DNA of 15,525 bases from Bacteroidales bacterium (GTDB lineage: Bacteria > Bacteroidota > Bacteroidia > Bacteroidales > UBA7960): the NCBI GenBank assembly GCA_007128045.1, contig SKYG01000130.1, forward strand, positions 1-15,525, written 5' to 3'. The notes under the pieces are model-generated. The model searched no databases, was not told the DNA's origin, and worked only from the letters and a program-made list of their open reading frames with translations. Of the stretch, positions 7,458-14,158 are shown one piece after another. The stretch's first letter is position 1; every line of letters starts with the position of its first letter. A program made the translations under genes and the position numbers.

Positions 7458-8090
7458 ATGAAAATTAAAACCCTATCCTTTAACGCCTTTCAGGTGAACA
7501 CCTACATTCTTTTTGACGACACCAACGAATGCGTGATCATTGATCCCGCATGCTACGAACCCCAGGAAGAGGAAGAGCTTTTCAGATTCATTGAGGAAAA
7601 AGAACTGCTTCCCGTTGCCCTGCTTTTAACACATGGCCATGTAGACCACATCCTTGGCTGTAAAGCTGTTGCAACCAAGTATGCATTGAAACCACTAATG
7701 CATCATGATGCACTGCCCTTTATTGAAAAAAGTCAGGAGCAAGGTATGATGTTTGGCTTTAGTGTTGAAAAACCTGACATTTCTGATGAATTTCTCACGG
7801 AGGGTGACACCATCAAATTTGGTCATCAAACACTTCAAACTATACTGGCTCCGGGCCACGCTGATGGCAGTCTTTGCTTTTATAACGAGCCACAGAAGGT
7901 CTTGGTCTCAGGCGATGTGTTGTTTCAGGGAAGCATCGGCCGCACCGACCTGCCAACGGGCGATTACAATACCCTCATATCAGCTATTACTGACAAACTG
8001 ATGGTACTTCCAGATGATGTAAAGGTGTTTCCCGGACACGGGCCATCGACCACCATCGGATTTGAAAAGGAGAATAACCCTTTTCTGTAA
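7458..8090 (+). CDS. MBL-fold metallo-hydrolase, glyoxalase II-like
   Basis: A 210-residue metallo-beta-lactamase-fold hydrolase. The complete dinuclear metal site is present: THGHVDH with His59, His61, Asp63 and His64; His134 in APGHADGS; Asp153 in SGDVLF; His194 in FPGHGP. The protein starts with the usual MKIKTLSFNAFQVNTYIL strand and has the GSIGRTDLP loop (159-166) common in the YcbL/glyoxalase II-like group. Length fits this group, which lacks the extra C-terminal helical domain of true glyoxalase II, so thioester hydrolysis such as S-lactoylglutathione is possible but the natural substrate is unknown. No signal peptide is seen, so it is cytoplasmic. It is transcribed alone from its own promoter and ends in a convergent gap before the glycosyltransferase. 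Confidence 0.93.
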   Translation: MKIKTLSFNAFQVNTYILFDDTNECVIIDPACYEPQEEEELFRFIEEKELLPVALLLTHGHVDHILGCKAVATKYALKPLMHHDALPFIEKSQEQGMMFGFSVEKPDISDEFLTEGDTIKFGHQTLQTILAPGHADGSLCFYNEPQKVLVSGDVLFQGSIGRTDLPTGDYNTLISAITDKLMVLPDDVKVFPGHGPSTTIGFEKENNPFL

Positions 8091-8119
8091 GCGGGTTGCC
8101 AATTGCATAGCACCCGTCA

Positions 8120-8136
8120 TCTCGAACGAAGTGAGA
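8120..8136. repeat. Dispersed 17 bp motif TCTCGAACGAAGTGAGA, copy 1
   Basis: The 17 bases are found again, on the opposite strand, at 12189-12205. Both copies are followed by a similar GATACCCTA/TATCCCAT tail. The ends (TCTC...GAGA) are complementary. It lies in the 129-base convergent gap between the metallo-hydrolase and the glycosyltransferase, which holds no gene. Confidence 0.75.
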
Positions 8137-8156
8137 GATACCCTACAGATCGAGGA

Positions 8157-8190
8157 TTACCAGGTTACCAGGTTATCAGGTTACCAGGTT
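8157..8190. repeat. Octamer tandem array TTACCAGG x4
   Basis: Four consecutive 8 bp units, TTACCAGG, TTACCAGG, TTATCAGG, TTACCAGG, followed by TT. Only one base differs across the array. It is followed by GGGCCCTTCGACTCTCGCTC, which looks like a further dispersed element. Confidence 0.85.
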
Positions 8191-8219
8191 GGGCCCTTCG
8201 ACTCTCGCTCAGCGCTATC

Positions 8220-9212
8220 TTACGGGTTGCGGACTTTTGACTGTTCCACAATTTGCTGTATGTCTATTTTGTTCATGCAATCGAAATGCCCTTTGGGACA
8301 GCTATTGTAACCGATTTTAGAACAGGGGCGACATGAAAGGCCTTCTACTTCCACTATCTTCGAACGATGGGTTTGTCCGGGCATATAGGGGTACATGCCA
8401 AATGCCGGAACTGTGTTTCCCCAGATGCTGATAACGGGTTTGTTGAATGCAGCCGCAATATGCATCATACCGGTATCATGGGTGATTACCTTTGCGGCCA
8501 TGCTCAACACAAAGGCTGTCTGATCCAGCGTTAACTTACCACATGCGTTAAATACTTTGTCAGCGCAGGCAGTAGCAATGATATCGCCATTGTCAGCATC
8601 CTCCATCCCACCCAAAAGGATAACCTGCTTGTCAAGTCCCTGGCATATGTCGATGATTTTCTCGTTTGGCAGGCGCTTGGTAGCATGTTTTCCACCAATA
8701 CCGAAAGCAATATAGTCTTTTATAAATGGCGAAGGTATACTTTCAGGCATTATCTGAGATTCCGGTGTAAGGAAATAATCCAACCCCTTCTCATCATTAA
8801 CAACCCCGAGAAATGCTGCAGCTTTAAGATAACGGTCAACGATATGAGTGTCTGGCAACCGATTTATTTTGAATCTCGTAAGCAACCATTTTTCAGTATT
8901 TAATTTCTTAAACGACCGGTATGGCTTGCCAAGCATCAACTTAATCAGCAAAGACCTTTGATTGTTATGCAAATCGATTACATAGTCGAATTTCTCATTG
9001 CGCAAGCGCCTGATCAGGTTCCACAACCCCCGGTCATCGAGGGTATGAACCATATCAACGTAAGGGTTTTTCGTAAGCAGACCGGCAAAAGCCACTTTTG
9101 TAGCATAGTGTATCTCGGCATTGAGACCATCCACGTTCTTCAGACACCTGACCACAGGTGTGGTCAGCACGATATCGCCAATAGAGCTGAAACGAATGAT
9201 TAAAACTTTCAT
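8220..9212 (-). CDS. Glycosyltransferase family 9 (ADP-heptose:LPS heptosyltransferase-like)
   Basis: A 330-residue cytoplasmic, membrane-associated glycosyltransferase of the GT-B fold that would add a sugar, classically heptose, to the lipopolysaccharide core. Diagnostic features: the N-terminal MKVLIIRFSSIGDIVLTTPV strand-loop-helix, YVIDLHNNQRS (about 97-107), FGIGGKHATKRLP (about 190), and HDTGMMHIAAA with His245, Asp246 and His251, the nucleotide-sugar binding motif of the family. A Cys-rich tail (CRPC, then CPKGHFDCM) is common in Bacteroidota members. The donor and acceptor sugars are not known; many Bacteroidota lack heptose in their core. Upstream, an AACCCRCAA-type repeat ends 12 bases before the ATG. 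It follows the TolC-like gene by 76 bases on the same strand and may be co-transcribed with it. Confidence 0.92.
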   Translation of the reverse strand: MKVLIIRFSSIGDIVLTTPVVRCLKNVDGLNAEIHYATKVAFAGLLTKNPYVDMVHTLDDRGLWNLIRRLRNEKFDYVIDLHNNQRSLLIKLMLGKPYRSFKKLNTEKWLLTRFKINRLPDTHIVDRYLKAAAFLGVVNDEKGLDYFLTPESQIMPESIPSPFIKDYIAFGIGGKHATKRLPNEKIIDICQGLDKQVILLGGMEDADNGDIIATACADKVFNACGKLTLDQTAFVLSMAAKVITHDTGMMHIAAAFNKPVISIWGNTVPAFGMYPYMPGQTHRSKIVEVEGLSCRPCSKIGYNSCPKGHFDCMNKIDIQQIVEQSKVRNP

Positions 9213-9224
9213 ATTGTGGGCTAA

Positions 9225-9253
9225 GGGTTGCGGGTTGTGGGTTGTTGCGGGTT
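9225..9253. repeat. GGGTTGT/GGGTTGC heptamer array upstream of the glycosyltransferase
   Basis: Units GGGTTGC, GGGTTGT, GGGTTGT, then TGC and GGGTT. Read on the minus strand it is an AACCCACAACCCGCAACCC block leading to the start codon of the glycosyltransferase. The same units precede ygeY at 12148-12233 in the same orientation relative to that gene. Confidence 0.8.
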
Positions 9254-9257
9254 AAAA

Positions 9258-9282
9258 CAAATCAACAAATCAACAAATCAAC
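9258..9282. repeat. Octamer tandem array CAAATCAA x3
   Basis: Three exact consecutive copies of CAAATCAA plus a trailing C, in the 76-base gap between the TolC-like gene and the glycosyltransferase. It directly adjoins the heptamer array at 9225-9253, so this gap is almost wholly repeat. Confidence 0.85.
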
Positions 9283-9288
9283 TTTCTA

Positions 9289-10821
9289 TCATATTTCCCC
9301 GAAATCTACTACCAGAGGCTGGTCGTTTAAGAAATCATAGAGTGTTATCCTTCTTATTTCATAAAAGCCACGCCAGTAGTTTCTCATGGCAGCCAGATAA
9401 CGTTGTTTGGAGCGGTCTTTTTCTTCGATAGCCAGATTCAGTTCTATAATATCTATTCGTCCGATCAAAAAACGTTCACGGGTCACCTCATATCTTTTTT
9501 CTGCGATGATGTCGGCCTTCTGGGCGATCTCGAGCTGGCTTTTCAGCATATTAAATTCCATGACGCGGAGAAACACCTCTTGTTCAAAGTCGACAAAAGC
9601 TTGATTTACTGTGGCATTCACCAGCTCACGGTTCGACTCAGCCATTCTGACCCTGCCTCGTGACACACCCCAGTCGAGAATGGGTATCTGCACACCTATG
9701 GTAAGCTGTTGCTGGTCGAGCGGATCACGATAGACTCCGGGCAGGTCGTCGGCAGTTTGGGTCAAGCCATATACGGCAAACAGGTTGGCGTTAAAGCGGG
9801 CGTCAGCTTTCGCGCGACTTACCTCGCTTTCGGCCTGAATAAGCTGACGTTGCTGGGCAATGATGTCGGCCCTGTTGCGTCTGGCCTCGACCAGTGCAGC
9901 ATTTACATCTACCTGTAGATCATGTACATCAAAGGGAGGAATCAGCTCGATGGCATCAACACCTTCAAGAGCCAGAAAAGAACGAAACCGAAACAAGGCA
10001 GCTTCATAGTCGATCAATGATTGATCGAGTGTGGCTTCAGAATTTAACAGGTTGAGCTCCATCTGCAACAACTCATTTTCTGCTATACGTCCAAGAGAAT
10101 AACGCCCTTCCGCAATGCGGTACAGGGTATCATTACTGGCCTGATTGAGGCGGTTGATTTCGATATTCATTTGCGCCAGCAGCAAATCAAAGAACATCGT
10201 TGTTGCACGGATTGAGATATTTTCCAGGTTCTCAACATATTGTTTTTGGGCTTCCTGATAGCGCAAAGGTTCTATCTGGCGTTCCCACTTAAATGGGTTA
10301 TATGCGAATATGGGCTGTCTAAACCCAATATTTATAGGCGTTGACAAAAAAGAGGCAACCGTTTCATCATCCCTTATCAGGTCGATTCGCTGAAGGCCAG
10401 AACTGACAAACAGCTGCCCACCAGTGGGGAAGATGGTCTGGCTAAGAGACAAGTTGCCGGAAGATGTCGCCAGGCTTCTTCTGATAAAGATGTCGGATCC
10501 ATCGGGTAATGTTATAGGAGATATGGTACGGGTTAGATTTGGGATGGTAGCGTCAAACCTCAGGTTGGGAAGATAGCCGGCCTGAAAGCTACGGTGCTGC
10601 CAGTAGCTGCCACGAAAACGGTGACGGGCCACCAATGCATCAGGAGACGTTTCACGGGCCAGGCGAATCACATCATCCAGTGAAAAATATTGCCTGGCAG
10701 GTTGACTAGACAGCAGCCTGGCAGGAATAAGAAACATACAGCATACCCCCAGAATAAAACCAATTCTTTTTATTTGACTTGAAACTTCTGGTTTACTTAC
10801 AGGAATCGTATTCGCAAACAT
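9289..10821 (-). CDS. TolC family outer-membrane efflux protein
   Basis: A 510-residue outer-membrane channel protein of the OEP/TolC family, which forms trimeric exit ducts for efflux pumps or type I secretion. The N-terminus has a positively charged start and a hydrophobic signal segment at about 18-37 (IGFILGVCCMFLIP); the two Cys there do not form a proper lipobox. The mature part opens with YFSLDDVIRLARETSPD, the usual OEP opening, and holds two helical repeats (about 45-255 and 270-490) with long coiled-coil helices (IAEGRYSLGRIAENELLQMELNLLNSEA and the matching VTRERFLIGRIDIIELNLAIEEK), plus strand segments such as LTIGVQIPILDWG. GRIAENELL and GRIDIIELN are the duplicated groove motif of TolC proteins. 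No membrane-fusion protein or inner-membrane pump is next to it, so it is an orphan here. It lies between an XdhC-like gene and a glycosyltransferase, all on the minus strand. Confidence 0.93.
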   Translation of the reverse strand: MFANTIPVSKPEVSSQIKRIGFILGVCCMFLIPARLLSSQPARQYFSLDDVIRLARETSPDALVARHRFRGSYWQHRSFQAGYLPNLRFDATIPNLTRTISPITLPDGSDIFIRRSLATSSGNLSLSQTIFPTGGQLFVSSGLQRIDLIRDDETVASFLSTPINIGFRQPIFAYNPFKWERQIEPLRYQEAQKQYVENLENISIRATTMFFDLLLAQMNIEINRLNQASNDTLYRIAEGRYSLGRIAENELLQMELNLLNSEATLDQSLIDYEAALFRFRSFLALEGVDAIELIPPFDVHDLQVDVNAALVEARRNRADIIAQQRQLIQAESEVSRAKADARFNANLFAVYGLTQTADDLPGVYRDPLDQQQLTIGVQIPILDWGVSRGRVRMAESNRELVNATVNQAFVDFEQEVFLRVMEFNMLKSQLEIAQKADIIAEKRYEVTRERFLIGRIDIIELNLAIEEKDRSKQRYLAAMRNYWRGFYEIRRITLYDFLNDQPLVVDFGEI

Positions 10822-10943
10822 AATTTAAACTTAAATTTTACTTCTTTATCGACATTCCTTACTACCGGTCTGCGCTCTTATGAGCACCTCTCGACAAAAA
10901 CAGTGCCTCAAAATGTCGCACAATGTAATAAAAAATGGCAGAT

Positions 10944-11930
10944 TTATTGATGTTTTGTTCTGACAACCGCTGCTGCAATGCTGATCGCGATCTCCTCAAC
11001 CGTTTGACTTCCAATGTTAATACCCATCGGGGAATCCACCTTTGCAAGCTGCTCCTCAGTGGCACCGCCTTGTTGTAAGGCTTCAAATATCTTTCTCACT
11101 TTGCTTTTACTGCCTATCATCCCAAGATATTTTAAAGACAAGGGAAGCATCTGACGAAGAATCTTCTGATCTGCGTCATGGGAAACGGTCATGATAGCAA
11201 CATAGCTGTGTTCGCCAGACTCCACAAGCTTAGCTGCCTGGTTGTAGTCAATAATTTCTTTTTTATGCGCATACATATTGCTCTCCATTGTGTTAAGGCC
11301 TTGCCGGTTATCATAAACTACCACTTTAAAATCGAGCATCCGCATCACCTGGCTCAAAGGCAGGCTTAAATGACCTCCTCCGAAGATGTAACACACAGGT
11401 TTCTTCCCGATAGATTCACTATAAAACCATTCATCGTCAGATTGCATCTCCCAATTAATGGTATGTTGCTCCGCTGATTCAGGGTCGAAACCTACAAACC
11501 CAGGTTGCAACTCGAGTGTTCCAGCTTCACCAGTTTCATAGGCATTGACAATGGCATCCACAATCTCCAGGTGTACCCTCTCCAGAGGATATAACAGGTT
11601 TACCTGCAGGCCTGAACATAATAGTCCAGAGCGGTCTTTTTCGGCGTTTGGATTGTGTACCTGCCGAACAACCAATGGCTCTATATCCTCCTGCTTTAAT
11701 ATATCCCGTGCCATATTTACCATATTGTATTCCATCACACCTCCGCCAACAGAACCCAATAGGCCTCCCCGGCCCGATACGGCCATCTTGAAGCCACGCT
11801 TACCAGGGGTGCTGCCTTTTAAATCAACAACCACCATCAGCATCACCTTTTCCCCCTCCTGCAACTCTCTTTGAATAAATTTCCAAACGTCCATAATAGT
11901 ATCTTTGAATGACTTTACAACATCTGACAT
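10944..11930 (-). CDS. XdhC/CoxI family protein (molybdenum-hydroxylase maturation)
   Basis: A 328-residue protein of the XdhC family, whose members bind molybdenum cofactor and help deliver its sulfurated form to xanthine dehydrogenase-type enzymes. The N-terminal XdhC_CoxI domain (about 15-115) shows VVDLKGSTPGKRGFKM, GSVGGGVMEYN with the Gly62-64/Glu67 motif, and LLCSGLQ with Cys105. Many XdhC proteins have CGG at that last site, so CSG is a variant. The C-terminal Rossmann-like XdhC_C domain (about 178-325) begins CYIFGGGHLSLPL (Gly184-186, His187) and ends MIGSKSKVRKIF and INIGSQTVEEIAISIAAAVV. The ATG at 11930 is used; Met13 (11894) is an alternative. It is divergent from ygeY, 303 bases away, matching the linkage of XdhC-like genes with ygeWXY in E. 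coli. No hydroxylase subunit lies in the window. Confidence 0.92.
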   Translation of the reverse strand: MSDVVKSFKDTIMDVWKFIQRELQEGEKVMLMVVVDLKGSTPGKRGFKMAVSGRGGLLGSVGGGVMEYNMVNMARDILKQEDIEPLVVRQVHNPNAEKDRSGLLCSGLQVNLLYPLERVHLEIVDAIVNAYETGEAGTLELQPGFVGFDPESAEQHTINWEMQSDDEWFYSESIGKKPVCYIFGGGHLSLPLSQVMRMLDFKVVVYDNRQGLNTMESNMYAHKKEIIDYNQAAKLVESGEHSYVAIMTVSHDADQKILRQMLPLSLKYLGMIGSKSKVRKIFEALQQGGATEEQLAKVDSPMGINIGSQTVEEIAISIAAAVVRTKHQ

Positions 11931-11958
11931 CGCTCTGTAAAAGCATGACTATTGAGAC

Positions 11959-12014
11959 TCTCAGGCCTTCAGACCTTTGGACTTTCCGACTTTCAGACCT
12001 TCAGACTTTCAGAC
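11959..12014. repeat. Octamer tandem array (YTTYMGAC-like units) between XdhC-like gene and ygeY
   Basis: Seven consecutive 8 bp units: TCTCAGGC, CTTCAGAC, CTTTGGAC, TTTCCGAC, TTTCAGAC, CTTCAGAC, TTTCAGAC. The units drift but keep strict 8 bp spacing. Two of them recur at the end of the block at 3990-4028. It occupies the proximal part of the 303-base divergent gap; the rest holds an AT-rich stretch (12015-12147) and the nested repeats before ygeY. Confidence 0.85.
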
Positions 12015-12042
12015 TTATTTACAAAATATCAACACATAAAAA

Positions 12043-12050
12043 CAAAGGTA
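12043..12050 (-). promoter_or_regulatory. Candidate -7 box for the XdhC-like gene
   Basis: The minus strand reads TACCTTTG, an exact match to TAnnTTTG, in the AT-rich part of the divergent gap, 112 bases before the ATG at 11930. The -33 region has TTTTCG rather than TTTG. If used, the leader RNA would include the whole 8 bp array. Confidence 0.35.
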
Positions 12051-12147
12051 TTTATTTCATCGCATTTCACGAAAATTCCTTTTTATAAAAACCCATCAGC
12101 AAACCAGAATGAATCAAAAGAAATACCATATCTTTATCATTCAAATC

Positions 12148-12233
12148 ACAACCCACAACCCGGCAACACTCTCGACCATCATGGGATATCTCACTTCGTT
12201 CGAGACAGGCCCGCAACCCATAACCCACAACCC
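12148..12233. repeat. Interrupted ACAACCC heptamer repeat reaching the ygeY start codon
   Basis: The left part has ACAACCC twice (12148-12161) and the right part has GCAACCC, ATAACCC and ACAACCC (12213-12233), with the last unit ending on the base before the ATG of ygeY. Between them lies a 51-base segment carrying the 17 bp motif at 12189-12205. The arrangement looks like one repeat inserted in another. There is no Shine-Dalgarno sequence. Confidence 0.7.
12189..12205. repeat. Dispersed 17 bp motif, copy 2 (inverted)
   Basis: The reverse complement of this stretch is TCTCGAACGAAGTGAGA, identical over 17 bases to 8120-8136. Confidence 0.75.
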
Positions 12234-13436
12234 ATGAAAACCATCTTCGATCAAATCAACACCCTGGCAAAGAAGTACCGGGACTATACTGCCGGCAATT
12301 TATCCAGGCTGGTTAAAATAAAATCTGTCAGCCTTCATGAGAAAGAGGTTCAGCATGAGCTGATCCGGCAAATGCAGGAAGCTGGCTTTGATGAAGTTCG
12401 CCTCGATGGATTTGGCAATGTGATTGGCCGTATCGGCAACGGGAAGAAAACAATGGCCTTCGATGGTCATGTGGATACTGTTGATATGGGCAACCAAGAC
12501 AACTGGGACTTCGACCCTTTGGGCGGTGAAATAAGGGAAGGGTTTGTTCTTGGCCGGGGCAGTGTAGACCAAAAAGGAGGTGTGGCGGCATTTGTAACAG
12601 CGGGACGAATCATTAAGGAGCTGGGACTCATCAATGACCTCACCATCTACTTTGTCGGGAGTGCTATTGAAGAAGACTGTGACGGTCTGTGCTGGAAGTA
12701 CATCGTTGAGGAGGAAGGGATACGGCCCGACATGGTGATCAGCACAGAACCCACCAACCTGGGCATCTACCGCGGGCAACGCGGTCGTATGGAGATGCAT
12801 GTCAGCTTCTATGGCGTTTCATCGCACGGGTCAGCACCTGAACGGGGAAAGAATGCCATATATATGGCAGCAAAGACTGCTCTTGAGATTGAACAACTAA
12901 ATGACAGGCTGAAAGATGACGAATTCCTCGGAAAAGGCAGCGTTACCATCTCAGAGATCATCTCCGGCAGTCCCTCGCTATGCGCCGTTGCAGACTATGC
13001 ACGGATACACCTCGACCGTCGCCTAACCTGGGGAGAGACAAAAGAATCAGCCATACAAGAAGTGGAAGCCCTGATTAAAGATATGAATGCCAAAGTGGAC
13101 ATGCTTCATTATAGAGAAAAAACGTTTACAGGACTTACTTATGGGATGGAGAAGTATTACCCCACCTGGAAAATACCAGAAAGCCACGAAGTGGTACAAA
13201 AAGGGGTTCAAACATTTGAACAGCTGTTCGGCGCCAAACCCAGGATCGACAAGTGGACCTTCTCGACAAATGGCGTTACTATCAATGGCTATTACGGTAT
13301 CCCGGTTATTGGCTTTGGCCCCGGCAACGAGATCATGGCACATGCCCCCAATGAAAAGGTTTCGGTAGACGACCTGGTGAAAGCCTCTGCATTCTACGCC
13401 GGATTTGTACTAACTGACGAAAAAAACAACCACTAA
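12234..13436 (+). CDS. ygeY: YgeY, M20-type selenium-metabolism-linked hydrolase
   Basis: A 400-residue metallo-hydrolase of the M20/ArgE-DapE fold. Its sequence follows E. coli YgeY (about 403 residues) closely from recall: NWDFDP, EEDCDGLCW, VSTEPT-like, YRGQRGRMEM, HGSAPERG.NAI, DEFLGKG, DRRLTWGET, DKWTFSTNGV, GIPVIGFGPG and HAPNEK. Metal and catalytic residues: His79 in FDGHVDTV, Asp112 in GSVDQKGG, Glu146-Glu147, Glu172 and His370. The ATG at 12234 is chosen over the open frame from 11952 because homology begins here and the upstream part translates intergenic repeats. E. coli ygeY sits with ygeW, ygeX, hyuA and XdhC-like and hydroxylase genes, in a cluster tied to selenium-dependent hydroxylases and anaerobic urate/purine use; a role releasing amino compounds such as diaminopropionate from an amide precursor has been proposed, but the exact substrate is not certain. 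It is followed by a toxin-antitoxin pair, then ygeW. Confidence 0.95.
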   Translation: MKTIFDQINTLAKKYRDYTAGNLSRLVKIKSVSLHEKEVQHELIRQMQEAGFDEVRLDGFGNVIGRIGNGKKTMAFDGHVDTVDMGNQDNWDFDPLGGEIREGFVLGRGSVDQKGGVAAFVTAGRIIKELGLINDLTIYFVGSAIEEDCDGLCWKYIVEEEGIRPDMVISTEPTNLGIYRGQRGRMEMHVSFYGVSSHGSAPERGKNAIYMAAKTALEIEQLNDRLKDDEFLGKGSVTISEIISGSPSLCAVADYARIHLDRRLTWGETKESAIQEVEALIKDMNAKVDMLHYREKTFTGLTYGMEKYYPTWKIPESHEVVQKGVQTFEQLFGAKPRIDKWTFSTNGVTINGYYGIPVIGFGPGNEIMAHAPNEKVSVDDLVKASAFYAGFVLTDEKNNH

Positions 13437-13542
13437 GAGCGTTTTTAATGGTTAATTTTCTCTGACACATTGATATAAAAATTGGAACGCGTTCAAAAAT
13501 AAAACATGTAATGCTGCTAAACGAGGTAGCCAAAAAAATTTG

Positions 13543-13550
13543 TATCTTTG
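13543..13550 (+). promoter_or_regulatory. -7 box of the toxin-antitoxin operon
   Basis: TATCTTTG, an exact TAnnTTTG match, 18 bases before the antitoxin ATG at 13569. The -33 position has no clear TTTG. A 10 bp perfect palindrome GAACGCGTTC at 13485-13494, 48 bases upstream of the box, is a possible operator, though it lies further upstream than the usual autoregulation site. Confidence 0.6.
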
Positions 13551-13568
13551 AAATCAAAGACGATAAAG

Positions 13569-13733
13569 ATGATTGTAACAATTAAAAAAGGCATGGAGAG
13601 AAAAAAGCTAAATGAAGCTTTACGTAAAATTAAACACTCCAAAAAATTTGATGCAAAACGACACCTCGGTAAAGTTAATTGGGGTGAAGATGCCCTTGAC
13701 TATCAGAAAAGAATAAGAGATGAATGGGATTAA
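13569..13733 (+). CDS. Probable antitoxin of a PIN-domain toxin-antitoxin pair
   Basis: A 54-residue protein. The ATG at 13569 is chosen because the upstream frame begins with TTG inside the promoter box. It starts with a short beta-like MIVTIKKG, followed by a basic helix (MERKKLNEALRKIKHSKK) and a tail FDAKRHLGK..W.EDALDYQKRIRDEWD. That tail, with its Trp and acidic/aromatic residues, resembles the toxin-wrapping C-terminus seen in small Bacteroidota antitoxins next to PIN toxins. The overlap of its last 14 bases with the toxin gene supports a translationally coupled pair. It probably binds the toxin and represses the shared promoter. The assignment rests mainly on size, charge and context; I do not recognise the DNA-binding family with certainty. 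Confidence 0.75.
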   Translation: MIVTIKKGMERKKLNEALRKIKHSKKFDAKRHLGKVNWGEDALDYQKRIRDEWD

Positions 13734-14091
13734 TATTTTTTCTGATACCAATCCTTTAATTTATTTACTCAATGGCAATTTTGATATTGCTAACATTTTG
13801 GATGGAAAGGTCGTTTGGCTGTCAGTAATCTCTGAACTTGAGCTTTTTGGAAAAAAGGGGCTTAGTAATAGTGATATTGAACAGATCAACGCGCTTCTCG
13901 ATAACTGCTTTATTGTAGATATTAATCCTGACGTAAAGAAACTAACAAAACATTTGTTGCAACAATACAGGATAAAACTACCAGATGCAATTATTGCGGC
14001 AACTTCTATGTATTTAGGCTTTCCTTTTCTGACTTCAGATACAGCCTTTCAAAAGATACCTGATTTGAGTCTAATCCAGTTTGAGACTTAA
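13720..14091 (+). CDS. PIN-domain (VapC-like) toxin ribonuclease
   Basis: A 123-residue PIN-domain protein, of a family whose toxins cut RNA (often tRNA or rRNA) in a Mg-dependent manner. The acidic active site is complete: Asp9 in FSDTNPLIYLL, Glu39/Glu41 in ISELELFG, Asp89 in KLPDAIIAATS and Asp107 in LTSDTAF. Length is usual for VapC. The ATG at 13720 lies inside the antitoxin gene, 14 bases before the end of its stop codon, so the two are translated together. The pair is inserted between ygeY and ygeW, genes that stand close together in E. coli. The codon usage looks more AT-rich than in the flanking metabolic genes, consistent with separate acquisition, though this was judged by eye. Confidence 0.92.
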   Translation: MNGINIFSDTNPLIYLLNGNFDIANILDGKVVWLSVISELELFGKKGLSNSDIEQINALLDNCFIVDINPDVKKLTKHLLQQYRIKLPDAIIAATSMYLGFPFLTSDTAFQKIPDLSLIQFET

Positions 14092-14158
14092 ACCTTTTAT
14101 TCTCCATTACAAATGGCCGATGGTTTGGTACGATATCAAACATTGTAACCAAACCCTT

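Noticed and set aside
8157..9282. Tandem arrays read as a possible CRISPR
   Set aside because: Units are 7-8 bases with no spacers between them, and no cas genes are present.
10862..11086. Minus-strand open frame (74 codons) overlapping the end of the XdhC-like gene
   Set aside because: It overlaps the conserved XdhC C-terminus in another frame, and its composition is Arg/Ser-rich like a shadow frame.
11952..12233. N-terminal extension of the ygeY frame by 94 codons
   Set aside because: The extension translates intergenic octamer and heptamer repeats, and similarity to E. coli YgeY starts only at the ATG at 12234.
12300..12800. Minus-strand open frame (166 codons) inside ygeY
   Set aside because: It is antisense to a firmly identified gene with intact catalytic residues and has no recognisable features of its own.
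14092..14158. Promoter for ygeW in the gap after the toxin gene
   Set aside because: No match to TAnnTTTG at a fitting distance was found between 14092 and 14261, so none is annotated.
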